Both the position numbers and the translations under genes were made by a program. The notes beneath the pieces were generated by a model that was not told the origin of the DNA, ran no database searches, and was given only the letters and a program-made list of their open reading frames with translations. A DNA stretch of 64,000 nucleotides from Bimuria novae-zelandiae CBS 107.79 (Eukaryota > Ascomycota > Dothideomycetes > Pleosporales > Didymosphaeriaceae): contig ML976665.1 of the NCBI GenBank assembly GCA_010015655.1, positions 977,149-1,041,148 on the forward strand. Reading direction: 5' to 3'. Below, one piece after another: positions 1-15,907 of the stretch; the first letter of the stretch is position 1, and the number at the start of each line of letters is the position of its first letter.

Positions 1-3000
1 AGCTGTACACCCCCGCTTCCATCGCCGCCGATGTCCTCGCTATCGTGGCCACCCTCGCCGCTGCTAGTTTCTCGTGGCTCCAGCACCATCGATCGGAGCA
101 ACCGTCGGCTCTACTCGCGATTTACTTTGCCTGCGACTCCCTGCTCAGCGTCGTACGTACTAGGAGTCTATGGCTAATACCACAATCGACAAGACCGGCA
201 GTCTTGCAGACTCTCATCCTCCTCCAGGGCGTTGGCATCCTTCTCGTAGAGTCTCTTGGCAAGAAAGCCGCCCTGAGATCACCGGAGAAGTTTCAATCCT
301 CTGGTCCGGAACCTTTCACCGGGTTCTGGAATCTTGTCGGCTTTTCTTGGCTGCTCGGGACATTGAGGCGCGGCTATCACAGCATCCTTTCCGTTGATGA
401 CCTCCCGGACCTCGACTACCGCCTCGACTCGGTAGCTCTGCGTGAAAGACTAGCCAGTACCTGGTCCAAATGTATGCATATCTCTTGCTTCTGTCCGAAC
501 GAGGTGCAGCCTGACTAACGTGTGACGAAACAGACGACAAGACTCAAAAAGGCACTTTGCTCCTGGCATGCTTCCGCGCGTATGCTCCAGCCTTTCTATC
601 GGCAATCGTTCCACGTCTCATGTTGAGCGCCCTCAAGTTCGCACAGCCCTTTATGATTACCAAACTCATCCACTTCGTCGGCGACAAGAGCGCACCGGAA
701 TATTTTGGTCATGGCCTTATAGGCGCATATGCACTCGTATATTTTGGCATGGCTGTAAGGCTGAACTTGGCGTATCTTGATCTTACGTTGATCTGACTAC
801 TACAGATCTCGCAAGCGCTATTTGGATACATGACGTTCCGATTTCTCATCCGTCTAAGGGGTGGCCTGATAGCCCTCATCTACCAACAGACCGTCGAAGC
901 TCGAGCCGTTGACCTCGGGAGCATCAACGGTCTCACACTGATGGGTACCGACGTGGAGCGCATCATCCTCAATTTTCTTACCATACACGAGGTGTGGGCT
1001 TCGGTCATCGATATCGCCGTTGCTATATTCCTGCTGCAGAGGCAAGTGCTTCTCGCATGTCTTGTCCCGGCAGGTGTCACTTTCGGTAAGACATTTGTTT
1101 TCCGTAGTGATGTCTGGTATCCATCCGTGCTAAAGTATTGTAGTATTCGTGCTGGCTACATTCAAGTTTTCAGCTTTGGCCAAGGCTGCCCAACGGGCGT
1201 GGATCGAGAATGTTGAAAAGCGACTAGGGGTCACGTCTGTCATGATCGGGACCATGAGGACCGTGAAAATGCTTGGACTGAGCGAAAAGATGTCCAACAT
1301 CGTCAGCAACTTTCGTAGCGACGAAATCGACAGCTCCTCGAGATATCGCAAAATTCTCATCAGCATTATATTCCTTTGTGAGTGCCACGCCCTCTTATCC
1401 CACACAAAGAATGAACGCCGTAGCTGACTTTTTTTCGCTCAAAGCCGTCGTGCCGCAAAATCTGGCACCGATGCTCACATTTGCCGTATTTTACGCTATA
1501 GCGGCCGCGAAAAATGACAGCTCGATTCTTGCGGGAGAGGCATTCGCATCGCTGTCCCTTATTTCTCTGGTCACAGTACCAACCCTGACACTGATAAGAG
1601 CTGTTCCCGCCCTCATTCAGTGCTTCAGCTGCTTTGATCGGATTCAAGAGTACTGCAGCCAGCCTATTCGGCCTCGTCATCTACTGAGGAGTCCAAACTC
1701 TCACCAAACACTGTTAGGCAGTGATGACACAGGATCCGAGGTAGAACTGAGCACAGTACAATCGAGCCGTCTTCAGACAAATACCGAACAACCGCTCGTT
1801 TGTTTTCACAATCAGGAAGTCGCGTGGGAGAAATCCGGTTCTGCAACACTCAAGTCACTCCATGCGGAGATCCATGCGCGACGCTTCACAGTCATCCTTG
1901 GACCAACAGGGAGTGGCAAGTCGACTCTTCTGGAGACTATACTCGAGGAAACAGTCTCACTGTATGGTGATACTGATCGACGCTTCTCCACGGCTGCGTA
2001 CTGTGCACAGGTGCCATGGTTGGTTAATGGTAGCGTTCGAGACAACATCGTGGCTGACGCGGCGGGTCTCATAGATGAAAAGTGGTTTGCGACAGTACTT
2101 TGGGCATGTGGTCTGGAGAACGATATTGCAACACTCAAACAGAAAGATCTTACCCCAGTTGGAAGCAGTGGCAGCAATTTGAGTGGCGGTCAACGACAGC
2201 GCGTGGTGAGTAACATTCCTCAAAATCAATGACGTTGGTCGCTAACCAGCATACGCAGTCTTTGGCCAGGGCGATATATTCCAGGAAGAATATTATACTG
2301 CTAGACGACGTCTTCAGCGGAGTTGATGCCCGTAACACTGCACTTATATCGGAGCGCCTGTTTGGACGCCGGGGGCTTCTCCACAAAAGCCTGACCACTG
2401 TGATGCTAGTTACTCATGCCCGTGAGTGTGAAATCACATTCGAAAGAGAAAAAACGAGACTAACTAACTCAAATAGCATCACTGATATCCCTTGCAGACG
2501 ATGCTATTGTTGTGGAGGATGGCACCATCACCGAGTTTGGTCCCATTGATCAGTTGAGAGCATCAAACGGATACGTTACCCGGCTTCAACTCAAGACATC
2601 GGCAGACGCAAGCGAAATTGAGGTTTTCTCATCCGATCAAGGGCCTTCACATCCCGCAAATGACGCAGACGCGGCTGCTGCAGAAGGCCTCCTAGAGCTC
2701 AATGAGCAAGAGCATGATCTGAAGCGTCAAACAGGAGATTTTTCCGTCTACACATATTACTCCAGAGCTGGCGGCCATTGGACCGTCGCTATGATGCTGG
2801 CTCAGGTGGCTTTGTGGGTCTTTTGCATGGAATTCTCCGGTACGTTTCATTTCCGGAATCAATCTATTTCCAGAACCGATCGTGTGCTAACAATGGAAAC
2901 GCTCAGTCGTCGTTGTCGATTGGTGGACCGCCGCCAATGAAAAGATGCAGGGCCGCGGGAACAACGGGTTGTACCTGGGCGTATACATCGGCATTGGTGT

Positions 3001-4853
3001 TGTCGGCACGTGTTTCTTGTTCAGCGAGCTTTGGTAAGTTCACTGCACAAAGGTCGCCTAAGGAGCATAACTTAACTTGTTTTTAGGCTTTTGTTCATTA
3101 CGATCATATCAAGAACCGCCAAGCGCCTGCATGAGGATCTCCTTAACACGACCATGGGGTGAGTGGGAACATTGCGGCCCCGTATGACCGGACACTGACT
3201 TCGGCACCAGTGCGCCTTTGCGCTTCTTCCAGGAAACTGACACTGGCTCCATCATCAATCGGTAAGTCCCATTCCAATTCTATCTCGTTGCCACGACTCA
3301 CAACTTCAAGTTTCAGTCAGGACATGGAGCTTATCGGACTGGATCTCCCCACCATCGCTGCCAATTACATCATCTGTAAGTATTTGTGCCCAACACGCCG
3401 TGCACAAATTGCATCAACTAAAGAAATCCATAGCCGCGTTCGAAGTCGCCGCCAAGGTCATCCTCCTCGCCGTCTTTGCCAAGTACCTTTCCGCGACGCT
3501 TCCCTTGATGGTAGGAACCGTATTCTTCGTGCAGCGGTTCTATCTCCGGACATCTCGCCAGGTGCGGTTACTCGACATTGAAGCAAAAGCGCCCGTATAT
3601 CTGCATTTTCTCGAGACGACGAATGGCGCCAACACGATCCGCGCATTTGGATGGCAGCGCACGTTCAGGCAGAAGCTGCATGATCTGCTGAACCGGTCGC
3701 AGAGACCAGTGTATCTGCTCTATTGCATTCAGCAATGGCTTACCTTGGCATTAGACATCATCGTGGCAATACTCGCAGTCATCCTCGTTACGATTCTGGT
3801 CGTGTGGAGGGACTCATTCGATCCGGGAGCTGTTGGTGTTTCGCTCGTTACGATCATGACGTTCAACCAGAATCTAGCCATGCTCGTCAAGTTCTGGACT
3901 CAGCTCGAGACTTCGGTCGGTGCAGTTGGGAGGATCAAGTCGTTCATTGAGAAAACGCCGTCAGAGGAGACGGAGCTGGGAATACACGAGCCGATGGTTG
4001 GACCCGATGACTGGCCCACCCGGGGTGCGATCCGCTTCCAGAATGTGTCGGCATTTTACAAGTGAGTCGTCTTGCATTACTTAACCGCCTTTCTTCGCTG
4101 ACTGGTCTAGATCCGGCGGTCCCCCGGTCCTAAAAGACCTTTCCATCGCCATCGCAGCGGGCGAGAAAGTGGCCATCTGCGGACCCTCGGGCAGCGGAAA
4201 GACCTCATTCATACTGAGCTTGCTCCACATGATCAATTTCGAGGGCTCCGTCACTATAGACGGAGTAGAGACGCAGAACTTGGTTCCTTCTGAACTTCGC
4301 TCGCGCATCAACGTCATCCCGCAGGAGCCGTTCCTGTTGCCTGGATCGATACGGTTCAATCTCGACCCTCTAGGCCAAGTGCAAGACGAGATGGTTATCT
4401 GGGCTCTACGTCGCCTGAACATGTGGGATAGGGTACAGGACTGCGGCGGTCTTGATGCACAGACGTCGCTCTCGTCGTGGTCTGTGGGGGAGAGGCAGCT
4501 GTTGTGCCTGGCGAGGGCTATGGTTCGGCAGAGCAAGATCTTGATTCTGGATGAAGCTACAAGCAGGTACGTTTATCCTATCCTAGCGGGACGCTGCAGC
4601 ATTGGCTGACCTAAATGACAGCGTCGACGCCGTGACAGAATCGGTCATGCAAGACATCGTGGACACTGAGTTTTCGACACAGACTGTTCTCGTTGTCGTC
4701 CATCGGTTGCGGTATATCGAGAGGTTTGACAAGGTCGCTGTTCTAGAGAGAGGTGTGCTCGTTGATTTTGACACGCCCAACGCGCTGTTGGGCAAGGCGT
4801 CGTTGCTGGCTGAGATGTACAGGGCTGGACAGCAGGACAGAGGCTCGGAATAG
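1..4853 (+). CDS. ABCC/MRP-type full ABC transporter, 5' end outside window
   Basis: This is a multispanning membrane exporter of the ABCC (MRP-like) family, probably moving drugs, metabolites or conjugates with ATP. Fourteen exons can be joined in phase: <3-471, 534-754, 806-1085, 1144-1377, 1445-2205, 2259-2421, 2477-2839, 2907-3033, 3087-3158, 3211-3261, 3311-3375, 3434-4061, 4111-4567, 4622-4853. The order is N-terminal TMD0-like helices, TMD1, NBD1, TMD2, NBD2. NBD1 shows Walker A GPTGSGKST, Q-loop CAQVPW, signature LSGGQRQRV and Walker B IILLDD, with Asp in place of the catalytic Glu, which is usual for ABCC NBD1. NBD2 shows GPSGSGKTS, signature WSVGERQL and ILDEATS. All exons stay open, so the gene looks intact. 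The substrate cannot be told. The start codon lies left of base 1. Confidence 0.93.
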
Positions 4854-6270
4854 ATAGACAGCCATTGTACTTGGACCATGTTGCTAGATGGCGAAGAACA
4901 GGGCACGGACGTGCGCCGCTATTTGCCTCGGATTGGATCGAGGAAGGCGGAACCAAGCCAGTGGTGGTTTCTGTTATACTTGCACAATAGCGACATTCTC
5001 GCCGCCATTCGCGTCTTTGACATTTACTGCCTATACAATTGAGAATGTCTCTGCCCTTGGAAAGAACCCTGATTACAACGTATTCTGTTTTGTTAGGTCT
5101 TAGTTTAAAAGCAAAAACAATTTGCCTAATAAAGATAGTGAGCTAGTAATTCTAGCTGCACAATAAATACATCTATTACGGCTTTTAGTAACCAATAGAT
5201 CAGCTCTGCGATCAATTTCTATTGTTCACGAGAGCTGAGCCAAGTACTGGATGCGTAAGGAACCCTGACACGAGTGTTTAAATTCGAAAATATCAGTGTA
5301 AAGTCGCCAAATACATCCCGTGGCTGTGCTCGACCCTTCACAGTTTTATCATCACCGTAAAATAACCATATCTATCCCAGATTCTCTATCTATTAGCTAC
5401 TCCGCCACCGTATTGCATCCCAAGTCCACCCGCGCTATTATACCGCTATCTGGCTATATCTAATCCAACCCTTCCTTTCTTTAATAACCAGGCGCGACCC
5501 TGGCCAGCGACGAAGGCGGCAAAAGCGAAACGCCCGGCGGAGCGAGCGCGATGCGCTGCGATGGCAAGGGGATTTGTTAATACTGCGAAGGCATTCCTAT
5601 AGGAGTGAGGGCAGAGCAAATTGGAGATGTAGCAGTATTTTGAACTTGTTATGTTTTCAAATCTGATTGTCATTGTACGATGGCTATATCTATCGTAGAT
5701 TCTTCGTCTGTTTGTTATTCGCCCGTCGTGAGGGATCGTGAGTCTCCCCGCGCTACTGTATTGCTATCTAGCTGTGCCTGATCTAGATTAATCCTAGGGT
5801 AATGTAGAAGTGCTTAAACTAGTTAGGTTTCTAAATCTAATTGTTGCTGTATATCGTTATGTTTATTCTAGCTTCCCTATTAATCCACTATTCGACCGCT
5901 GCGACGCGTCCTGAGTCCACCCGAGCCACCGTATCAACACCTGGCTATACCTACAGTTTAATCACGGTTGCTTAAGTAGACTCTCTAGCCATTAAAGGTG
6001 GCTAGGTCCTCGAGAACTCGCCGCATACGTTCCGTCGCGATTGCCAGCCGAGTTAAAAGCCTAATTATCATTATACGATAGCTATGTCTATCCCAGCTTG
6101 CCTATCTGTCAGCTATTCGGCCGCCGCGACGCGTCCTGAGTCCACTCACGCTACCATATCAAATTGCAGGCTGTCTTTGATCCTCACCAATGACCTGAAC
6201 GGATTATACAACATATAGTAACTAGGAAACGCAATGAATATGGGACAACCCCGATTGATGGCCTCATTGA
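4854..6270. other. Gene-free AT-rich stretch with dispersed repeats
   Basis: No convincing reading frame is present between the ABC transporter stop and 6270. The sequence is AT-richer than the flanking genes and contains four degenerate copies of a repeat, listed separately. It may be mildly RIP-mutated repeat debris. Confidence 0.6.
5345..6165 (+). repeat. Four degenerate copies of a ~120-bp dispersed repeat
   Basis: Copies lie at about 5345-5460, 5666-5800, 5835-5960 and 6061-6165. The shared order of words is: a tail like ATTGTCATTGTACGATGGCT, then CTATCCCAG, CTATCTGTCAGCTATTCG, CCGCCGCGACGCGTCCTGAG, TCCACCCGCGCTACCGTAT and CTGGCTATAC. A fifth copy lies at 27601-27685 between SWF1 and RAP1. 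No coding potential or terminal inverted repeats were seen. It could be a fragment of an LTR or a non-autonomous element; I do not recognise the family. Confidence 0.6.
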
Positions 6271-6525
6271 GTAGCGCGGTGGCGTCGTACGAAACCGCAT
6301 CAGAAACCGCCTAAGCCGCCCGTGATTGTAGCGTCGGCAATGATGGATCCCAGTGACGGAGTGCGCGATGGCAAGAAGAAGCGCAGCAACCGTCCCAAGG
6401 ACCGTCGGAGCTCGCACGACGGGAGACAGTCGCACTTTGAGATGGTACTCGCGGAGATCCACGAGAAAGGTAAGGATGAAGCGAACGCTGCGTGGAGCCT
6501 GGAGGTAGATGACGAAGATATGTAG
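6271..6525 (+). other. Open frame resembling the acidic/basic C-terminus of a lost protein
   Basis: An 84-codon frame opens after a TGA at 6268 and ends at TAG 6523-6525. Its sequence is low-complexity: a KPP-rich start, a KKKRSNRPKDRR basic patch and an acidic end VDDEDM. It has no good start codon context and directly abuts the repeat cluster, so it may be the surviving 3' end of a gene truncated by repeats. It could equally be chance. I recognise no domain. Confidence 0.2.
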
Positions 6526-8944
6526 TTGACTATTTTTAGGATAGGAAGGCACGCCACGGCCTGTGAGAGATAGAGAGACCTGGGACAGCGGGGGGATGAT
6601 GGATGTGCAAGGATAGTATAGTCAACGGGAATGGGATCTGAAGAACGATACCAGCAATCTGTAGACTTGCAGACTTGATCCAAAGAAATTGAAAAAAAAA
6701 AAATGGGAAAAAATGGGAAAAAATAGACAACCTGCTACTTCAAAGAATTTTTAAATGAGAAGTTAAACGAGTGTGGTAGCATGAGAACAGCTCTACTTCC
6801 GAAGAGTGTCGAATGAGTGGCGGTGATAGCTGAGCGAACAAGATCGATGGAATGGATTCATTGATGGCGAAGACGAGGACGTTCATCCGTGGAACTGTAG
6901 ACGACAGAAGGATGATTTTACCAATTACGGAGCATGAAGCCAGGTCCAGCATTCTGTTGCCTGATCGTGGACGTACAATGTCAGCGAAGACTGCTCTATT
7001 GTGTTGTCTCAGTCCTTTGAGTTACCGCAGGATAGGCAATACAATGACGGATGCTGTTACACATCCATTGTGATCAAACAATGGACTTGAGATACTCGGC
7101 CTGTTGTCCCCGATATAGCTGAGCAATTGTAGAGTGATTGTTATGATCATCATCCTGAAGCGGGTAAGGGTTTCGGCGCCATACTGATTGGCAGACCAGT
7201 CCTTGTTGCTAGAACGATATGTACGTGATGGTCGGGTTAACTCTCTCCCCGGTGTGCCAGGACAGAATGGGTCTACTCGGAATATTGGGTCTGAGTTTCT
7301 ACTTCAGTTGGGCAAGTCCATAAGCTTGACACTTATTGTGCGGAGTGGTGAAACATGCGTTTTTGCCGCAAGAGCAGGATTTGGTCAGTGGCACTGCTGA
7401 TCAACGGATGCTAGCGTTCAGAAGAGGGTTCGGAAGCCACAGGATAAAGCTAGAGGAACTTTATTGCACATCGTCGTCAGTTGGAGCAACGGCCGATCAA
7501 TACCCCGCCCAAATTTCCTCTCAATAGTGCGGTGCATGGCCTTTGTCGCCCACGGTAAAGGAGCCGTTGCCGCGACGGGAGGGATGATGCTTGTTACGAT
7601 CCTTCCCAAACACCCAGGAACAGACTACCCCGGCCGCAGAAATCTCTGAGGGCTCTTCCGGACCTAACCGTGACTCCGGCTGGATGGGTGTGGCTGGCGT
7701 TCCTGGCAGCCCACGTTGTTCTTCTCGTGTTGACCGTGCCGAGCGAGGGCGATCGCGCGCTCCTGTGCGATGCATCGCGAATCTCGCTACCGCATCGACA
7801 ACGTGAAGGCTGCGTCTGTAACTTCATGTCTCGCTCGTTTGGTAACTCGAGATTGTCTCACTGCGCAATGTGCTCTTCGTGCAACTGGAAGCCATAGCCG
7901 CCAGTTATGGCGTCTATATAGCGCGTTTCAAGTGAGGAGTGGTGGTTGCTTTTCTGCTGTGTCGTGCGGTTACGCAACTGAATATATATGGTTGTCACGC
8001 TCCAATTTCCGACCATTGATGCCGTGGTGATACAGTACCTGTGGGAGGTCAAAGCAGCGCCAGAGTGAGCGTTGCGCCGAAATTTGCGTGTAAGCAGCTC
8101 CAGAGTCCATGGCAACGATCACGGGAGAGAGACTTTGGAAGGTAAGGCGGGCTGCAATCTCGTCTGCCACTGTAGTGTACGGTGTCACGGCATCCCCAAA
8201 GCGGTGCCATGTGAACGGAAGAATGGTGACAGTTTGTGGCCAGACCAGAAAAAGAAACCAAACATCAATATGATGGCAGATTTTGGCAACCGAAGTGGAG
8301 GAGTGCGCAGCTGGCGACGGAGCAATTGCGGCCGACCAACTCTAGCTTGTTGATTAACGTGCAGACGGGACGGCAGGCACGGGTTGCTGGAACAGCCCTC
8401 TGCGGCTTCCACGAGTGTCAAACGAGTCGCAGTCAGCCCGTCCCTCTCGCCCTACGACTCCCGTGTAACGGCGGCCAACTTGCCCTCAGCTTGACGTTGC
8501 GCGTCTCTTTTGGCGCGAGGAGCAGGTTGAAACACTTACATACTTCTGCTTCTAGCGTGTGCGGTAGGGATGCACGACGCCAGACGCAGGCCAGGCCGGG
8601 CCTGGAGGCGATGAAGCTGGGCGGCTCAGGAGCCGAGGGAGGGCTTAAGGATGGAGGATGACGATGGTGGAGCTCTCGCGCTGGGGTGTGTGGGCGCTGC
8701 AGGGAATAGAGGGCAGCAAAACCAGGAGGGCTGCTGGGTAAATGTGCTGTCCGTGCATCATTCGCAGAGAGGCATCCTCTCTCAGAAGCCCAGGAGTGCA
8801 TGCAGCAGCTGTCGTGACCTCCCGCAACCGCCATCGCAGCCGCCGCCGTCCCGCGTCCATAGGAGCGTTGCTCTTGCCTTGTGTAACCCCAGCCGAAGAA
8901 GGAACGGCCACCCGCGCCTTCCTTTGCCCAAGCGTGAGCCCCCC
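6526..8944. other. Intergenic region and STE20 upstream/5' leader
   Basis: No recognisable protein, RNA gene or repeat was seen. Short overlapping frames on both strands have no family resemblance. The last 300 bp (8651-8944) are GC-rich and stay open in the STE20 frame, so they are either the 5' leader or a longer N-terminus. Confidence 0.5.
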
Positions 8945-11708
<2,764 letters not shown>

Positions 11709-12913
11709 TTGCTTCTGAACGATTTCAGAATGCATCTCACAAAGGGCGGTACAGGCCCAGAGGCAACGCGAACCAGCGACCACGATGCGAGCTTGGAGGA
11801 AGTCCTCTCGACATGCTCGTATGCTCAATGGTATTGCCGAGCCCAAGATCTGTGACCGGAGGAGTCCACGGCACCGTGGACTATTCGCATGTACACCACT
11901 GCGAACTCACTTCCAGCATGAGCGGCCGCATAATCAGCATTCGTCCCAGAGAGCGAAAGTCCGTGCACGGCTCGAGGATCTCCTGCATGTAACACCGACG
12001 TGATGCTCATACCCTTTGCCTGTTTTGACGCATTTTGGTGGTGCTTTTTTTTTTCGGCGCGATATGTGTCAACATCTGGGCATGGTCGAGCACGATTTTC
12101 GTCCGGTAAAGGTGCACGTTTCATCTACTGGACCATTGGGCCGGTATACCTAGCGAATTACGCTTGGATAATACCTGGATCCTTCACTTCTTTTCCGGTC
12201 GCACGGTCATTGGTTGTTTATGGGCGTTTTCAGCAGGCGCTGAGATGCAGTATGGAGCGTTTTCCTTACTGGTCAGGTTTTGTTTTCGGCACAGAGGGTT
12301 CTCCGTGCTCGTGTGCATCTCAGAGAGGTTGCTTGACATGTCGGTGCTTCTTACATTACCCCATTCTGTTTGGTGTCTATACTTGGTGTAGCTTAAAACT
12401 CTATAGGAGTGGGGTTGGGCAGGCGGCTTGTTAGGATACAGAAAACTCGACCCGCAAATATCAACTGCCGAAGGGACACTTACGGTGGCCTTTTTCGCAG
12501 ATATACCACAACACAACCTTTGCACTGTGGTATTTGCGTTTCTTATGTTGAAGTGTTCAGTGTGCAGTGCGGGCAGCATGGACTTCGTATTCATGGACTG
12601 GCATCTGAAAAAGCGCCACGCACCTATTTTAGGGTGCCAATTGAACTTGTGTCGACGCGATGCTGATTCGATAATGGCGTCGAAGTGAAAGAACTTGCCC
12701 AGGTAGGGTCAGCAAGACGAGTACTGTGGCGCGAGAACCCCGCGCCACTCTAGCTTCGTCATCACTGGGCGCTGGGCACCTGGGCAGTTGCGTCAACCTC
12801 TACTCACGCAAGGCAGTTACGCCTCACGACATCTTCCCGTAAACCCTTCCTTTTCAACTTCCCACAGTTCTACAGGCCGTCATCTTCAACCCAGCGACCG
12901 CATAGAACTCGAA
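11709..12913. other. Intergenic region between STE20 and HSE1
   Basis: This 1.2 kb should hold the STE20 3' UTR and the HSE1 promoter. I see no reading frame with family resemblance, no RNA gene and no repeat. Confidence 0.6.
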
Positions 12914-14948
12914 ATGTTTCGCGCGCAGACGAACGCCTTTGATGATGTGGTGCTCAAGGCTACCGACGAGAATCTGACGAGCGAGAATTGGGAGTATATT
13001 CTTGTACGTTGTACCACTATGCGTGCTTTTGGAAGCTCATACAGACACTGCAATGCATGTTGAAGCAGCTGGGAAACTTGAAGCTCCATCATCGAGCAAG
13101 ACTAACTAGCTACCGTAGGATGTCTGCGACAAGGTAGGCGCATCCGACACAGGTGCCAAAGATGCCGTCGCCGCCATGATCAAGCGCCTCGCGCATCGAA
13201 ATGCCAACGTCCAGCTCTACACGCTCGAGCTTGCGAACGCGCTTAGCCAAAACTGCGGGATACAGATGCACAAGGAGCTTGCTTCGCGGAGCTTCACCGA
13301 TGCCCTGCTCAGACTTGCGGCGGATCGAAACACACATCAGCAAGTGAAGGCAAAGATCCTGGAGCGTATGGCCGAATGGTCGGAGATGTTCGCCAAGGAC
13401 CCGGATCTAGGCATCATGCAGGGTGCCTATGAGCGGCTGAAGTCGCAGAGTGCGTGGAATCAGCCCTGCTCATGTGGAAGTTGAACTGACGAGAACAGAT
13501 CCCAACCTACGTCCTCCCTCGAAACCACAAAAGACGCAGATTACCGACGTCGACCGAAAGAAGGAAGAAGAAGAGCTCCAACTGGCCCTTGCCATGTCGA
13601 TACGGGAGTCGAAAGGTGCCGCACCGATCGCAGCCACGTCGAATGCGCCGCAAGACTCTGCACAAGCATCAAAGTCCCAAGATGCCGCACCAGCACAGCC
13701 CGTCCCCGCAGGCACGACCGCAGCGACCGTCTCACGAGTACGAGCACTTTACGACTTTCAGCCTTCGGAACCAGGAGAGTTGCAATTCAGGAAAGGCGAT
13801 GTCATTGCAGTGCTCGAGTCGGTATACAAGGACTGGTGGAAGGGTTCACTGCGCGGTCAGACGGGTATCTTCCCGCTCAACTACGTGGAGAAGCTCCAGG
13901 ACCCTACACCGCAGGAGCTTGAGCGGGAAGCACAGATGGAGGCAGAAGTTTTCGCGCAGATTAGGAATGTGGAGAAACTGCTTGCGCTCTTGAGCACCAC
14001 GTCGCAGAGTGGAGGTGATGCTAGGGAGAACGAGGAAGTCACTGAGCTGTATCATTCGACGCTGGCCATTAGACCGAAGCTAATTGAGCTGATCCAAAAG
14101 TACTCCCAGAAGAAGGGTATGTATCATCTGAAGATTCGATGTCCCCAGACTAATACAATCCAGACGATTTCACACAGCTGAATGAAAAGTTCATCAAGGC
14201 GCGACGCGACTACGAATCGCTACTCGAAGCTTCAATGGCACAACCCCAACAACCCTATGGTGGCCGCCCGTACGGTGCATACAACGCTCCGCCCACAGCT
14301 GAGTATGCTGGCTACCCACCGACGTCGCCTCCACCGCAGCATTACGGCGGTGCACCGCAGCCGTCACAGACTCCTGCCCAACAATACCCTCCTGCGGCAT
14401 CAACCCCAGCTTTCTTCATGGTACCTCCAGGGCAGCAGCGTCCCCAACAGCAAACACCGAAACAGGAGCCCCCGGCCGATCCATACGCGCCACAGCAAGG
14501 AAGGATACCATCCGGAGGCCGCCCGCAAAGCTTCGCACCGCAAGAACTATCTACAGGTCACTACGACTCGCCAGTCAACCAGCGTCAGTCCTTCGCGCCA
14601 CCACAGGGCGGTCCCTCAGCACCCCAAGACTTCGCATACCCGCCTTCACAACCGGCGCCTCAAGCACCGCCTGGCTACCCGCCGAATAACGCTCCCTCTG
14701 CCCCGCAAAACCTTTACGACCAAGGGCCCTCACCCTATGCACCTGCTCATTCGCCGTCAGACCCATACTCGCAACCACCACAACAACAGCAGGGCTACGG
14801 ATACCCTCCGCAGCAGCCCAACCACGCGCCGCCCGCGCCGCCGGGAGCGGCGAGTAGTCCACCACCGCGGCAGAGCTATCTACCGTATAGGCCTGGTGGG
14901 CAGGCGCCGAGTGCACCGTCAGGAGGGGATGAAGGGTTCTACAGGTGA
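12914..14948 (+). CDS. HSE1: ESCRT-0 subunit HSE1 (STAM homologue)
   Basis: HSE1 partners with VPS27 at endosomes, binds ubiquitinated cargo and starts multivesicular-body sorting. Exons 12914-13003, 13119-13449, 13499-14116 and 14164-14948 join in phase to 607 residues. The visible order fits the family: a VHS domain at about 1-145, a ubiquitin-interacting motif around 163-178 (EEELQLALAMSIRES), an SH3 domain at about 219-276 (ALYDF ... WWKG ... GIFPLNYVE), a helical GAT-like core that binds VPS27, and a Pro/Gln/Tyr-rich C-terminal tail. The start ATG opens directly into the VHS sequence, and four family features in the right order make the assignment firm. Confidence 0.96.
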
Positions 14949-15907
14949 TTGTGAGGAAGTTCGTATAGCAGACGTGGAAGCAGAGGGGTTCTTGTATAAT
15001 TAACGCGATTGCATTTCAAAGGTCTTAAGATCGGGTTCGATTTGAGTTTTGCAAGATACCACAGCATGGGCTGACTATCGGTTTTCTGCGTACATATGAA
15101 ATTGTTCTTCCCTGACCTGGATGTGTGTACACTATTTGGGAGATCTTTAGACATGATGCTGTGGGTGATTTGTTTCTGCCCTTGAGCGCGGTAGTGTGGC
15201 CTGTGGTGTCGGCTTTCTACGACTTGCAACCGATCGGAGGTCCCGATCGGAGATGTTTCGGCGACGTGACTGCCGTCCATGCTTCCCTGATGGACAAGAG
15301 GGGTGTGCTGACGCCGCTGCTGTTCACGACTTTAGAAGCGGCTTATGAGATCCTGGCGAAAGACGTGGTCTGAGAGTCGTCTTATCGGGGATGAAAGGTG
15401 CCGGTGTTTACATGCATGTCCGTCCTGCGGGTGTTGGATGCGGGATGCTCACTGTGCAGCACTCCCTCACTCCCTCCATCCCTGGAAAGAGCCGAGAAAG
15501 AAGAACCGTTCAAACAAGTCATGTCTTCTATCTAGTACCTAAACACATATTGCGTTCAACATTCATGGTCGGGTTAGGGTGAGGATTTCTGTGCATTTCT
15601 CGGAGCGAACTGAGAGCCCCGCGACTTGTGGGGAGGGCACGCTTTCCCAATCGGGCGCCCACACAAACGCTCCCTCAGCCAATCGGCACCCGCGTGTTTG
15701 GCAGGCTCACTGTACAACCCACCGCTCTCTGCTTACTTACCGGCACCGCACGTTTTCTTATCCACATCCACTTCCCGGACGTACATACCTTTACTCTACG
15801 CCCCCGACACTCTGCTCTCGCACACTCCGGTCCCCCCGACGTCGCAAGCTTCACAGTAGTACGTTAGGTTTATCGAAGGGAAGGAAGAAAATAGAGTATA
15901 GGACACA
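14949..15907. other. Intergenic region between HSE1 and cytochrome b5
   Basis: No supported gene. The last 200 bp before 15908 are pyrimidine-rich, as is common in fungal promoters. Confidence 0.5.

Noticed and set aside
1..4853. Several separate frames that could be read as a frameshifted transporter pseudogene
   Set aside because: Every break has a GT..AG intron with matching phase, and the joined protein has all ABC motifs, so it is one intron-rich gene.
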